From: CAZGUX01 sp046160045
GTDB taxonomy: Bacteria > Acidobacteriota > Terriglobia > Bryobacterales > Bryobacteraceae
Length of the DNA stretch: 64,000 bases
Direction of reading: 5' to 3'
Assembly: GCA_046160045.1 (NCBI GenBank)
Contig: JBJXGR010000267.1
Coordinates: forward strand, 9,025-73,024
A program made the position numbers and the translations under genes. The first letter of the stretch is position 1; every line of letters begins with the position of its first letter. Below, in pieces: positions 8,801 through 15,940 of this stretch. Below the pieces are notes generated by a model. It was given only the letters and a program-made list of their open reading frames with translations. It did no database searches and was not told the DNA's origin.

Positions 8801-9616
8801 GGCGGCGGTATCGTCGTTGGCCTTGCAGATGATTTCGTCCAGCGATTTTCGCTCCGCGCCGGTGAGCGGCGGTTGCTTCGACTTGCCCTCCTCGCCGTTG
8901 CCGAGGGCTCCGCTCTTCTTAAGCTGCTCGGCCTGGGCGGTGCGCTCCTGGGTGCTGGTGTTGCTGACCTGGGGCTGGGGTACGGGTGTCCCCGCGGCGG
9001 CCTGTTTCTGAGCAGGCAAACCGAACGAGCCGGGCGCGTATCCGTGCGGCGAAAGGCCGGGGCGTCCCTGCAGCGTGGACAGGATCTGGCCGATCAATTG
9101 AGCGATCTGGGCGAGACCCTCCGTTTGCGGTCCTTTGCCCATGGTCTGCCGGGAAGCCGGGGAGAGCGAACGGTGGAGCAGTTGCTCCGTCTGTCCAGCC
9201 ACTCCCATCATGCCGAGTGCGCTCCTCGTATTCATTTGCGGCGGCAAGGCAAGCGTGAGGGCCTTCCCAAGCACTGCCTGAAGCTGCTGGAGGACCGTCT
9301 TCAAGCCATCCGCTCCCGGCAGAGCCTGGATCGATTGCCCTAACCGCGACACCTGGTCGCCCAGATCCGACAGCGGAACGTGGACTTCGAGCGTCTGGGC
9401 GGAGCCTTCGCCCGCCGTCTGCGCCGGCGATCGAGCCGGATCCTTCAGCCTGTCGAACCTGGCAGGTTCCATGGACGCCGGTTCCGTTCGAACCCGCCTC
9501 CACGCCGCATCCAAGACGTTGCCGGATGGCGGCGACCAATGCGGTTTGACCTCTGCTGACTCCTCGGGTTGCACGGCGGGAGAAGGGCGAAGTGGACGCG
9601 TGTTGTCGATCCTCAT
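5876..9616 (-). CDS. 1246-residue repeat-containing orphan protein
   Basis: Not recognised as a named family; no signal peptide. Residues 1-250 are Pro/Gln-rich. Two copies of a 70-residue module (about 284-355 and 457-527) share the pattern KLVRELMSGHTSDSEDQAIA...CTSKAEYDKV. A charged helical region runs to about 780. Residues 784-850 are hydrophobic and glycine-rich, like membrane-active segments. From about 828 to 1040 a short motif, G-D/N-x3-4-L/I-G, recurs six times. The C-terminus is helical. The start ATG at 9616 follows AGGAAAGGAACC. The overall build recalls large effector or toxin-carrier proteins, but that is only a resemblance. Confidence 0.75.
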   Translation of the reverse strand: MRIDNTRPLRPSPAVQPEESAEVKPHWSPPSGNVLDAAWRRVRTEPASMEPARFDRLKDPARSPAQTAGEGSAQTLEVHVPLSDLGDQVSRLGQSIQALPGADGLKTVLQQLQAVLGKALTLALPPQMNTRSALGMMGVAGQTEQLLHRSLSPASRQTMGKGPQTEGLAQIAQLIGQILSTLQGRPGLSPHGYAPGSFGLPAQKQAAAGTPVPQPQVSNTSTQERTAQAEQLKKSGALGNGEEGKSKQPPLTGAERKSLDEIICKANDDTAAALSQNAKAMGGATPEQKAKLVRELMSGHTSDSEDQAIARILQSCTSKAEYDKVLAMAGGKDAVLKELDDKGAKSLLCQVHAKWESEQKEAAGKAIGLLEQCQSPEEAKELATQLGGTELKHKVKDPEQLKRLEAVAKRFEMPALAYGVAPGAVGQTRASVNQAITKQDSDLATKLAEDKDAMKVASPSEKAGLIKELMRGWTKDRQDVAVYKILSSCTSKAQFDQVMELSGGREVLKDMDHAETRTKMDQLFGAWDRVDLADDKKRAGQFQGVMADPQKQADLSATRPPTGAEVNQVGGSFKLDAKDANDPLMQQAGQAAGAVQKSIQSKAFDIDWDPQAKTELVLEQRKREVEGKPKLDWTKLTAEADKITSDPDFAKNVQAFQKQYNESSPLDKLDDKEAREKYVTLHMEKLAKQNGLSEQTMKSLVTQRMGQIYHEGAGEMSGYSEAIAGPMKKELARIEETKGPNSPEAAELRERIAKFDKATSAYTNHLGSIGTVYKDMFPVPASFWEGFVSAFSFISDIAAAVASCIPGVGQAIGATYFGVKAVVAAAKGDVLGMFSSVASALPGLGSAIGGAAGAAVKTAGRAMQTGIGVGAGIADGNVLGALGSVAGAGAGISPVLDYAQRGLKLADGISRGDVSAIAGAAGDVLGPLSNNPAVQGIVRNPVVQGVAQATGQAVPFLDAIARGDMSQALGAVAGQLGPLANDGAAFVDALRSGNYGKVLGEMGSSLNQMGAGPEAAALVQSFNQVSDVLSALASGNPRQMVAVLQGPGGVLEQLAGGGLSNAFAGVSNVARQTLDTPQLRAARDLTTTGTRFLRAVGSGELNNHLAAAWGDPHVAELSRWLESAQPLVQSMENGSYRQAIDELRKSPVTADAAGRMERLSPLAELAQADFVKSLEESIANLDRLAKMGHELHRFKDLEEAARQLKKRFGEGLDSMGQHLLDRSGFGGPAFGTRELVPNSARFGPLR

Positions 9617-10056
9617 TGATTGTTTGGTTCCTTTCCTGGCAATGACCGCCAGGTATCCGGATTTATCGTTGGGCAGGCGGATTTGGTGCTAAAGGATTGA
9701 AGAAAGGAAGCCTGGGGACGCAACCACGGATGTCCCGGGTGGGGCGGCCATTCAGGCCGCTGCGCGCTTTAGCGCGCCCCTCGTGTGTTCCGTGGCGCCG
9801 GTCTCCGACCATGGTCTCCGACCGGCCCTGCGGATCGAACATCCGTCCCTGAGTGTGGCCGATTTATGCCCGCCCTGTCCACCGCTGACAATGAGCAGAG
9901 GCGCCGATCTTGACAGCCTCCGGTCCGGCACAGCTAACAATTTCCTCTTCTTGCACAGAGAAACCGTGGGGAGGCGTCACTACTTGAATGCCGGACACTA
10001 ACAACAGGTCTGCGGGACGGTGACTGGGCCGGCGAGAACAGGCTACCCTACACCTG
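9617..10056. other. Divergent intergenic region with repeats
   Basis: Lies between two divergently transcribed genes, so it should hold both promoters; I cannot place them with confidence. It contains the twin-hairpin repeat at 9741-9777 and a GTGGCGCCGGTCTCCGACC-type repeat at 9792-9826. No small gene is convincing. Confidence 0.5.
9741..9777. repeat. Twin-hairpin repeat, copy A
   Basis: Two adjacent perfect hairpins: GCGGCC-ATTCA-GGCCGC (9744-9760) and GCGCGC-TTTA-GCGCGC (9762-9777). The same arrangement with different stems but similar loops occurs at 47331-47365. Confidence 0.75.
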
Positions 10057-10923
10057 ATGCTCTTCTCCTCGAGTCGCCTTCGCCTGTTGCCCTTGCTTCT
10101 CAGCGTCCTGTCACTCTTCGCCCAGGACCCGCCCGAATGGCGCAAACCATTCCCGCCGTTTCGGATCATCGGCAACGTCTATTGGGTGGGTACGTACGAT
10201 CTCTCGACGTACCTGATCACGACTCCGCAAGGACACATTCTTATCAACACGGGCGTGGCGGATACTGTGCCGCTGATCAAGATTGGCGTCGAGAAGTTGG
10301 GCTTTAAGATATCCGACGTCAAGCTCCTGACGACCACCCAAGCGCATGCCGATCATGTTGCGGGCTTCGCCGCGCTCAAACGGATGACCGGTGCAAAGCT
10401 CGCCATCATGGAGCCGGATGTCGAGGTTGTGGAAACCGGCGGCAAGGCCGATTTCCGCTATAGGAACGATCCGCAAGCGCGCTTCGAGCCCGCGAAAGTC
10501 GATCGGCGCTTGAAGGACGGCGACAGGATTTCTTTAGGAGGCGTCGAACTGACGGCTCATCTGCACGGGGGCCACACCAAGGGCGCCACCAGTTTCACGT
10601 TCGATGTTCGTGAAGGCGGCAAGGCTTACAAGGTCGGGATCATGAACATGGCTTCTATCAATCCCGGCGTCCAAGTGAGCGGGATGCCCGGGTTTCCCGG
10701 GATTGCCAGAGCCTACGAGCGCACCTTCCGCAATCAACGCGCACTAAAGATCGACGTCTTTTTGTCGTCCCACGCCATCCAGTTCAACCTGCATGACAAG
10801 TACAAAACGGGTGACACCTACAATCCGGAACGTTTCGTGGATCCTCAGGGCTACCAGGAGGCGGTAGAGCGTCTGGAAAGAGCGTTCCGCGAGCAGTTGA
10901 AGAACGAGAGTGCCGGCAGGTGA
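10057..10923 (+). CDS. Subclass B3-type metallo-beta-lactamase with Gln at the first zinc position
   Basis: A 288-residue secreted protein with a signal peptide (about 1-22, LRLLPLLLSVLSLFA) and the B3 metallo-beta-lactamase fold. The first motif reads QAHADH (95-100), with Gln95 where most family members have His. The other predicted ligands are present: His97, Asp99, His100, His173 (GHTKG) and His239 (SSHA). A Met (196 or 198, GIMNMASINPG) lies where Ser is common. Gln116 and Met221 are known of the GOB enzymes, so this is GOB-like in its metal site. It would act on beta-lactams in the periplasm, although other MBL-fold substrates are possible. No regulator is adjacent. Confidence 0.82.
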   Translation: MLFSSSRLRLLPLLLSVLSLFAQDPPEWRKPFPPFRIIGNVYWVGTYDLSTYLITTPQGHILINTGVADTVPLIKIGVEKLGFKISDVKLLTTTQAHADHVAGFAALKRMTGAKLAIMEPDVEVVETGGKADFRYRNDPQARFEPAKVDRRLKDGDRISLGGVELTAHLHGGHTKGATSFTFDVREGGKAYKVGIMNMASINPGVQVSGMPGFPGIARAYERTFRNQRALKIDVFLSSHAIQFNLHDKYKTGDTYNPERFVDPQGYQEAVERLERAFREQLKNESAGR

Positions 10924-10985
10924 GACTGGACGAGCCCGCCTGGCGCGTGCCGTGATACGCTGGCACTTTCCTGGAGACATCCTAC

Positions 10986-12032
10986 GTGAACAACATTCGT
11001 ATCGGGATTACCGGCTCAGGCTTCATGGGCAACACGCACGCGGAAGCAGCGCGGCTGGTCGAAGAGACCGACCTGGCAGCCGTGTTCGGGGGAAGGCGGG
11101 CGCCTCAGCTCGCGGAAACCTACGGCATCCAACTGGAACCGTCGGCCGAGTCGTTGGCGGCGCGCAACGACGTCGATGCTGTAATCATCACGACGCCGCA
11201 CCATCTGCACGTCGATGAGGCCATGGCTGCCATTCGAAACGGGAAGCACGTCCTGATCGAAAAGCCCATCACTACTACCCTGGAGGATGCCGACCGGATC
11301 CTGGACGCCGCCCGGAAAGCAGGGGTCGTCGTGTCGGTGGGATACCAACAGCGGTTCCGCCGCAACAACGTCGCCGCGCGGCAAGTCGTCGAGAGCGGAG
11401 CCATCGGCGACGTTTTGACCATTCAGGTCGCGATGCCGATCGCCATCTCGGCGATGCAGGCCGACAGCGGATTCGGGCCCAGTTGGGGCTGGTGGACGGA
11501 TGCCCGCAGCATCGGCCACGTGCTCAACAGCAGCCCGCACGCCATCGACCTGATGCGCTGGATGATGGGGGCCGAGGTCAGCCAGGTAGTGGCCTTCTGC
11601 CGCACCTACAAGCCGGATTCGCCCGTCGAAGACACGACCCTGGCGCTGCTGAGTTTCTCGAACGGCGCGATGATGAGCCTGTTCTCCTCGTGCGCGGTCG
11701 CGCCGCCGAGTTTCCCCGGCGAGGATTTCCGGTTCCGCATCATGGGATCGAAGGAACTGCTCGACCTCGACCCATACGGTGAGCTTCGCGTGACCCGCGA
11801 TGGCCAGTGGGAGACGGCCTCCACCCAACCGTCGGTAGGCCATACCTCGTCCAAGACGATTCTGGGGCCGGTGCGGATGCAGGCGTATTGCGACCAGATC
11901 CGGGCGTTCGTGGCGGCGATCCGGGGCGGGAAACCGGAAGCCGGGACGGGGGAAGACGGCCGGGCCGGGGTAGAGGCGTTCACGGCGATGCTGGAATCGT
12001 CGAATACCGGCAAGGTGATCCGTTTACGCTAG
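10986..12032 (+). CDS. Gfo/Idh/MocA family NAD(P)-dependent oxidoreductase
   Basis: A 348-residue cytoplasmic dehydrogenase-like protein. It starts with the Rossmann motif GITGSGFMGNTHAEA (about 8-22), followed by the family hallmark EKPI (about 94-97) in the NAD-binding domain. The C-terminal domain includes GGG-like sheet strands and HAIDLMRWMMG, where the His is the usual catalytic residue. Members oxidise or reduce sugars, inositols and related polyols; the substrate here cannot be told. The start is GTG 10986, 8 bp after a GGAGA sequence; no upstream ATG fits. It follows the lactamase gene by 62 bp and may share its transcript. Confidence 0.88.
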   Translation: MNNIRIGITGSGFMGNTHAEAARLVEETDLAAVFGGRRAPQLAETYGIQLEPSAESLAARNDVDAVIITTPHHLHVDEAMAAIRNGKHVLIEKPITTTLEDADRILDAARKAGVVVSVGYQQRFRRNNVAARQVVESGAIGDVLTIQVAMPIAISAMQADSGFGPSWGWWTDARSIGHVLNSSPHAIDLMRWMMGAEVSQVVAFCRTYKPDSPVEDTTLALLSFSNGAMMSLFSSCAVAPPSFPGEDFRFRIMGSKELLDLDPYGELRVTRDGQWETASTQPSVGHTSSKTILGPVRMQAYCDQIRAFVAAIRGGKPEAGTGEDGRAGVEAFTAMLESSNTGKVIRLR

Positions 12033-12061
12033 ACGCATGGGCACGAATTCAGCACTAGGCC

Positions 12062-12093
12062 GACGTTGCCTGCGGCGTAAAGGCTGCAACGTC
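12062..12093 (+). terminator. Hairpin after the oxidoreductase gene
   Basis: GACGTTGC and GCAACGTC pair perfectly across a 16-base loop, 30 bp after the stop. There is no T-run, so a terminator role is weakly supported. Confidence 0.3.
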
Positions 12094-12166
12094 AATAATG
12101 CGGGATCAAAACGGCGATTTTTCTTAGAGAATTCTTCCGCCGTGATGCTACTATTTGGTTTCAGCC

Positions 12167-12451
12167 ATGCAGTCCCCCGTCTCGCGCATCGGGTATCTGG
12201 CGTTGATCGTGTTCGCCGTTGCGTGGGCTTTCTACATCCTCCGAGGTCCTAACGGCGTACCCGGCTGGCTCCAGAAGCGGCAGCGCATCCAGCAATTGGA
12301 AGATCGCAACCGCGAGATGGCGCGGCAACTGGAATTGCGCCGCGAAGGCATTAAAACGCTCGAGGACTACGTGCCCGCGCAGGAGTTGGAGATCCGGAAG
12401 CGGCTGAAACTCGTCAAGCCCGACGAGAAGATCTACGTGATCGGCCAGTAG
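12167..12451 (+). CDS. FtsB/DivIC-like septum formation initiator protein
   Basis: A 94-residue protein with one N-terminal transmembrane helix (about 7-24, GYLALIVFAVAWAFYIL) followed by a coiled coil (RIQQLEDRNREMARQLELR, about 39-57) and a short conserved tail (EKIYVI). This is the layout of FtsB/DivIC proteins, which link early and late divisome components in the inner membrane. ATG 12167 is preferred over a TTG at 12155 because the helix then begins at the usual distance. No eno or other usual neighbour is seen. Confidence 0.8.
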   Translation: MQSPVSRIGYLALIVFAVAWAFYILRGPNGVPGWLQKRQRIQQLEDRNREMARQLELRREGIKTLEDYVPAQELEIRKRLKLVKPDEKIYVIGQ

Positions 12452-12452
12452 G

Positions 12453-13511
12453 CTAGTTCGCCTGGCCGGACCCGGGAACGTAGTTCCAGGGCGACATGCC
12501 CCGGGCTCCCTCGGCAAACCGGGTGTCGATGTACTCGTCGAACTCGATCCTCTTGTCCAGCACGCCGGTCTCGATCATCAGGTCGCGGACCAGATCGAAA
12601 TCCTTCTTGTAGGGCGTGAGTGGCGTGTACGTGACCCGGTCGAGCGGATTCGTCAGCGCCCACCGGAGCAGGGCCGGGTTCTGGTTGTAGTAGAAGCGGC
12701 CGACAAAGTCCGCTGCGTGCTCCCGGTTCGGCCTTCCACTGTCCAGCCACAGGCCGGATCGTGCGATGCCGTCGACCAGGGCCTGCACCGCATCCGGCCG
12801 CTTGTCGATCAGGTCCTGGCGAACCACCACCACGCACGACATGTAGTCGGGCCAATGCTCGCGGGCATGGAACAGCACCCGGCCGAAGCCGCCCATCTCG
12901 GCCTGCGACGGGAACGGCTCACCCATGGAGAATGCATCGATCGCCTTCGCCGCCAGGGCTCCGGCCACGTCGGGCGGCGCCATCTCGACCATCTTGAACT
13001 CGCCCACCTTGACGCCGAACTTCTTCATGACGCGAAACACGATCAGGCGTTCATCGGAAAAACGGCTCGGAATGGCGACGATCTTTCCACGGATGTCGGG
13101 GAACGTCTTGATCGGTCCGTCCTTCCGCACCACAAACCCGCTACCATAGCGATGTCCCAGGTAGACCGTCCTCACGGGGACGCCCTGTGCCGCCAGGGCG
13201 ATCGCCATGGGAGCGACCATGAACGCGGCCTGAATCTTGTTGGCGATCAGGGCCTCCTTGATTTCCGGAAACCCCTGGAACATCTTCGGAAGGAACAGAT
13301 TCCCGGTTTTCGTGAACCGCGTGATGTAATCGGTCACAGGGCAGGTAAGGTGACAGGTCACCGGGATGAAGGCGATGTTGATCTTGCGCTGGTTCTCGGG
13401 CAGACGGTCGTTGATGACCACAGACCAATCGACGTTCAGCTTCATGTGCAGACCGCTGACCACCGTGGTCCAGGCCAGAACTCCCAGCACGATCTTTTTC
13501 GCGTCAGTCAT
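12453..13511 (-). CDS. NitT/TauT-type ABC transporter substrate-binding protein
   Basis: A 352-residue NMT1/CmpA-like binding protein, last gene of a four-gene leftward operon. One hydrophobic N-terminal segment may act as a membrane anchor or uncleaved signal. The body shows the family pattern NIAFIPVTCHLTCPVTDYI, FMVAPMAIALAAQGVPV and GKIVAIPSRFSDERL. An unusual CxxxC (CHLTC) sits near residue 53 at the ligand-entry region. Relatives bind nitrate, bicarbonate, sulfonates, pyrimidine precursors and others, so the ligand is open. It overlaps the upstream permease gene by 8 bp, which suggests coupled translation. Confidence 0.85.
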   Translation of the reverse strand: MTDAKKIVLGVLAWTTVVSGLHMKLNVDWSVVINDRLPENQRKINIAFIPVTCHLTCPVTDYITRFTKTGNLFLPKMFQGFPEIKEALIANKIQAAFMVAPMAIALAAQGVPVRTVYLGHRYGSGFVVRKDGPIKTFPDIRGKIVAIPSRFSDERLIVFRVMKKFGVKVGEFKMVEMAPPDVAGALAAKAIDAFSMGEPFPSQAEMGGFGRVLFHAREHWPDYMSCVVVVRQDLIDKRPDAVQALVDGIARSGLWLDSGRPNREHAADFVGRFYYNQNPALLRWALTNPLDRVTYTPLTPYKKDFDLVRDLMIETGVLDKRIEFDEYIDTRFAEGARGMSPWNYVPGSGQAN

Positions 13512-14268
13512 TGAGAAATCCCCAGCGAACCGATTTCAGGCGCTCGATGCGGCGCATTCCAATGTCCAGCCCGAGCCCGATCAGCCCGATCATGATCATG
13601 CCCGCCACCACCAGGTCGTAGCGCTTGCCGGCGTTGCGAGCGTCGATGATCAGGTAGCCCAATCCGGAATCCACGGCAATCATCTCGGCGGCCACCACTA
13701 CCAGCCACGCAATGCCCAGCGCGATTCGTAAACCGACAATCATCTGAGGCAGCGCCGCGGGAAAGATCACGCGAAGCAGCAGGGATCCCGGCGTCAGGCC
13801 GAAGTTCACCCCAGCCAGCCGGAACATAGGCGGCACGCCTCGAACTCCGTTGATCGCCGAGACTACGATCGGGAAGAACGAGGCCAGGAAGATCAGAAAC
13901 ACCGCCGCGGTGTTGCCGACGCCAAAAAAAACGATCGACAAGGGAATCCAGGCCAGTGGCGAGATCGGACGCAGCATCTGAATCAGAGGGTTCACGGCGC
14001 GGGCTGCCTGCGGATACCACCCCAGCGCCAGCCCTATCGGGATGCCGGACATCACCGCCAGGCTGTACCCCGTACCCACTCGAAACAGCGAGTCGCCGAT
14101 GTACTTCCACAGCACGCCGCGCTGGACTAATTCCTCTCCGCCCCGCCACACGGCAAGAGGCGATGGAAAGATCCTGGTGGCGCTCCAGATGACGGCATAG
14201 TGCCACGCGGAAAGGCACACCAGCGCCACCACCAGCGGCCAGACGTAACTTTCCCAACGTTTCAGCAT
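13504..14268 (-). CDS. NitT/TauT-type ABC transporter permease
   Basis: A 254-residue inner-membrane permease with about six helices and the binding-protein-dependent transport signature near the C-terminal third (ALPQMIVGLRIALGIAWLVVV). It is clearly similar along its whole length to the other permease of the operon (15066-15815); both carry AEMIAV(D/N)SGLG(Y/F)LIIDARNAG, so the pair probably arose by duplication and forms a heterodimeric channel. It sits 6 bp after the ATPase gene and overlaps the binding-protein gene. Confidence 0.9.
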   Translation of the reverse strand: MLKRWESYVWPLVVALVCLSAWHYAVIWSATRIFPSPLAVWRGGEELVQRGVLWKYIGDSLFRVGTGYSLAVMSGIPIGLALGWYPQAARAVNPLIQMLRPISPLAWIPLSIVFFGVGNTAAVFLIFLASFFPIVVSAINGVRGVPPMFRLAGVNFGLTPGSLLLRVIFPAALPQMIVGLRIALGIAWLVVVAAEMIAVDSGLGYLIIDARNAGKRYDLVVAGMIMIGLIGLGLDIGMRRIERLKSVRWGFLND

Positions 14269-14274
14269 CGCCGG

Positions 14275-15069
14275 CTAGACCTTGTGCGCGAGGCCAATCT
14301 CTTCGAAGATGCCGTCGCGCAATTCCAGATACCGCGGCGAGCTGATGTCTCGCGGATGCGGAATGTCGATTTCCACGATCCTCCGCAGGCTCGCCGGCCG
14401 CGCCGACATCACCACCACCCGGTCGGCCAACTGAACCGATTCTTCGATGTCGTGGGTCACAAAGAGAATCGTCTTCTTCTCCGCCTCCCAGATCCTCAGC
14501 AGTTCGCTGCGCATCAGCAGCCGCGTGATCGAATCCAGCGCGCCGAACGGCTCGTCGAGAAACAGGACATCGGGATTCACCGCCAGCGCGCGCGCCACTT
14601 CCAGCCGCTGCTTCATGCCTCCGGACAACTCGGCCGGATAAGCCTGTTCAAAACCGGTGAGTCCCACCAGCTTGATGTAGTATTCGATCCGCCGCTTGCG
14701 CTCTGCCGGCGAGAGCTTGAACAGCCCGAAACCGATATTGCCTTCCACCGTGAGCCACGGAAACACGCCGCGCTCCTGGAAGACGAAGATTCTTCGCGGG
14801 TCGGGCTTCGTCACCTGCTCGCCTTCGATTCGCACTTCGCCCGTAGTCGCGGGGATGAATCCGCCTACGATGTTCAGCAGCGTCGATTTGCCGCAACCCG
14901 ACGGGCCCAGCAGGCAGACGAATTCGCCCTCTCGAATATCCAGATTGATGTTCTCGAGGACGTTCACGGACTTGCCGTCCCGCGTGAAGACTTTGTTCAC
15001 CCCCCGGATGCTCAGCTTCGTTTTTCGAGCCGTTTCCACGTGAGGAACCTGCACTGCCAGCTGACTCAT
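14275..15069 (-). CDS. NitT/TauT-type ABC transporter ATP-binding protein
   Basis: A 264-residue cytoplasmic ATPase of the SsuB/TauB/NrtD group. Walker A is GPSGCGKST (55-63), the signature is LSGGMKQRLEVARAL, and Walker B is VLFLDEPFGALD, followed by the H-loop FVTHDIEES. It powers the import system with the two flanking permeases. The start overlaps the stop of the upstream permease by 4 bp. Confidence 0.93.
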   Translation of the reverse strand: MSQLAVQVPHVETARKTKLSIRGVNKVFTRDGKSVNVLENINLDIREGEFVCLLGPSGCGKSTLLNIVGGFIPATTGEVRIEGEQVTKPDPRRIFVFQERGVFPWLTVEGNIGFGLFKLSPAERKRRIEYYIKLVGLTGFEQAYPAELSGGMKQRLEVARALAVNPDVLFLDEPFGALDSITRLLMRSELLRIWEAEKKTILFVTHDIEESVQLADRVVVMSARPASLRRIVEIDIPHPRDISSPRYLELRDGIFEEIGLAHKV

Positions 15070-15815
15070 TCGTTTTCGTAACCCCAGCGCAGCGACTTCA
15101 TGCGCTCCAGCCGCCGCATTCCCGTATCCAGGATCAAACCGAACAACCCGATCATGACCATGCCGCAGACGACCAGGTCATACCGGTTGCCGGCGTTTCG
15201 AGCGTCGATAATCAGGAATCCCAGGCCGGAGTTGACCGCGATCATCTCCGCCGCCACCACCACCAGCCACGCCACACCGAGTGTGATCCGCAGGCCGACC
15301 AGCAGTTGCGGCATCACCGACGGGTAGATCACTCTCATCACCACCTGAGATTGCGAGAGTCCGAAATTGCGCCCTGCGTTGAGATGGACGGGCGAAACGT
15401 TCTTCACCGCATTCATCGCCGTCACCGTCATCGGCAGGAACGACGCCAGAAAGATCAGGAACACCGCAGACAGATCACCGACGCCGAACCACAGGATCGC
15501 GATGGGAATCCACGCCAGGGGAGAAATCGGCCTCAGGATCTGCAGAAAGGGATTCACGGAGACTTCGCCCCGCCGATACCATCCCAACATCAGGCCAAAC
15601 GGGATCGCAACAATCGCCGCCGTCATATAGCCCCAGGTCACCCGGAACAGCGACGCGACAATGTACTTGAACAGCAGTCCGCGCTGCGCCAGTTCCAGGG
15701 TGCCGAGAACCACGGCCCAGGGCCCGGGCAGTAGCGTGCCGGGACTCCACCGCACGGCGAGATCCCAGGCCAGGACCGCCGCGGCAACTGTGAAAATGGG
15801 CAGATATCGGTTCAT
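15066..15815 (-). CDS. NitT/TauT-type ABC transporter permease, first gene of the operon
   Basis: A 249-residue inner-membrane permease with about six helices and the same signature as its paralogue (13504-14268). As the first gene of the leftward operon, its promoter should lie in 15816-15940, shared back to back with the DUF58 gene. I see no clear operator there. The operon order is permease, ATPase, permease, binding protein, with overlaps or a 6-bp gap. Confidence 0.9.
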   Translation of the reverse strand: MNRYLPIFTVAAAVLAWDLAVRWSPGTLLPGPWAVVLGTLELAQRGLLFKYIVASLFRVTWGYMTAAIVAIPFGLMLGWYRRGEVSVNPFLQILRPISPLAWIPIAILWFGVGDLSAVFLIFLASFLPMTVTAMNAVKNVSPVHLNAGRNFGLSQSQVVMRVIYPSVMPQLLVGLRITLGVAWLVVVAAEMIAVNSGLGFLIIDARNAGNRYDLVVCGMVMIGLFGLILDTGMRRLERMKSLRWGYENE

Positions 15816-15940
15816 GCGCTCGTCTGCACTCGTATTCGAATATCATGCTGCCCGAGGAAGGGGCAATAATGGGAATGGATTACGCAGGTTATCCGCCAAC
15901 GGGGCGAAACTTGAATTCTACCAGTTTTGTTTAGTTAACG

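Noticed and set aside
6917..9343. An 808-codon plus-strand open frame
   Set aside because: Antisense to the large orphan gene; composition is that of a shadow frame and no domain is recognisable. The same holds for the long frames antisense to gyrB and to the TonB receptor.
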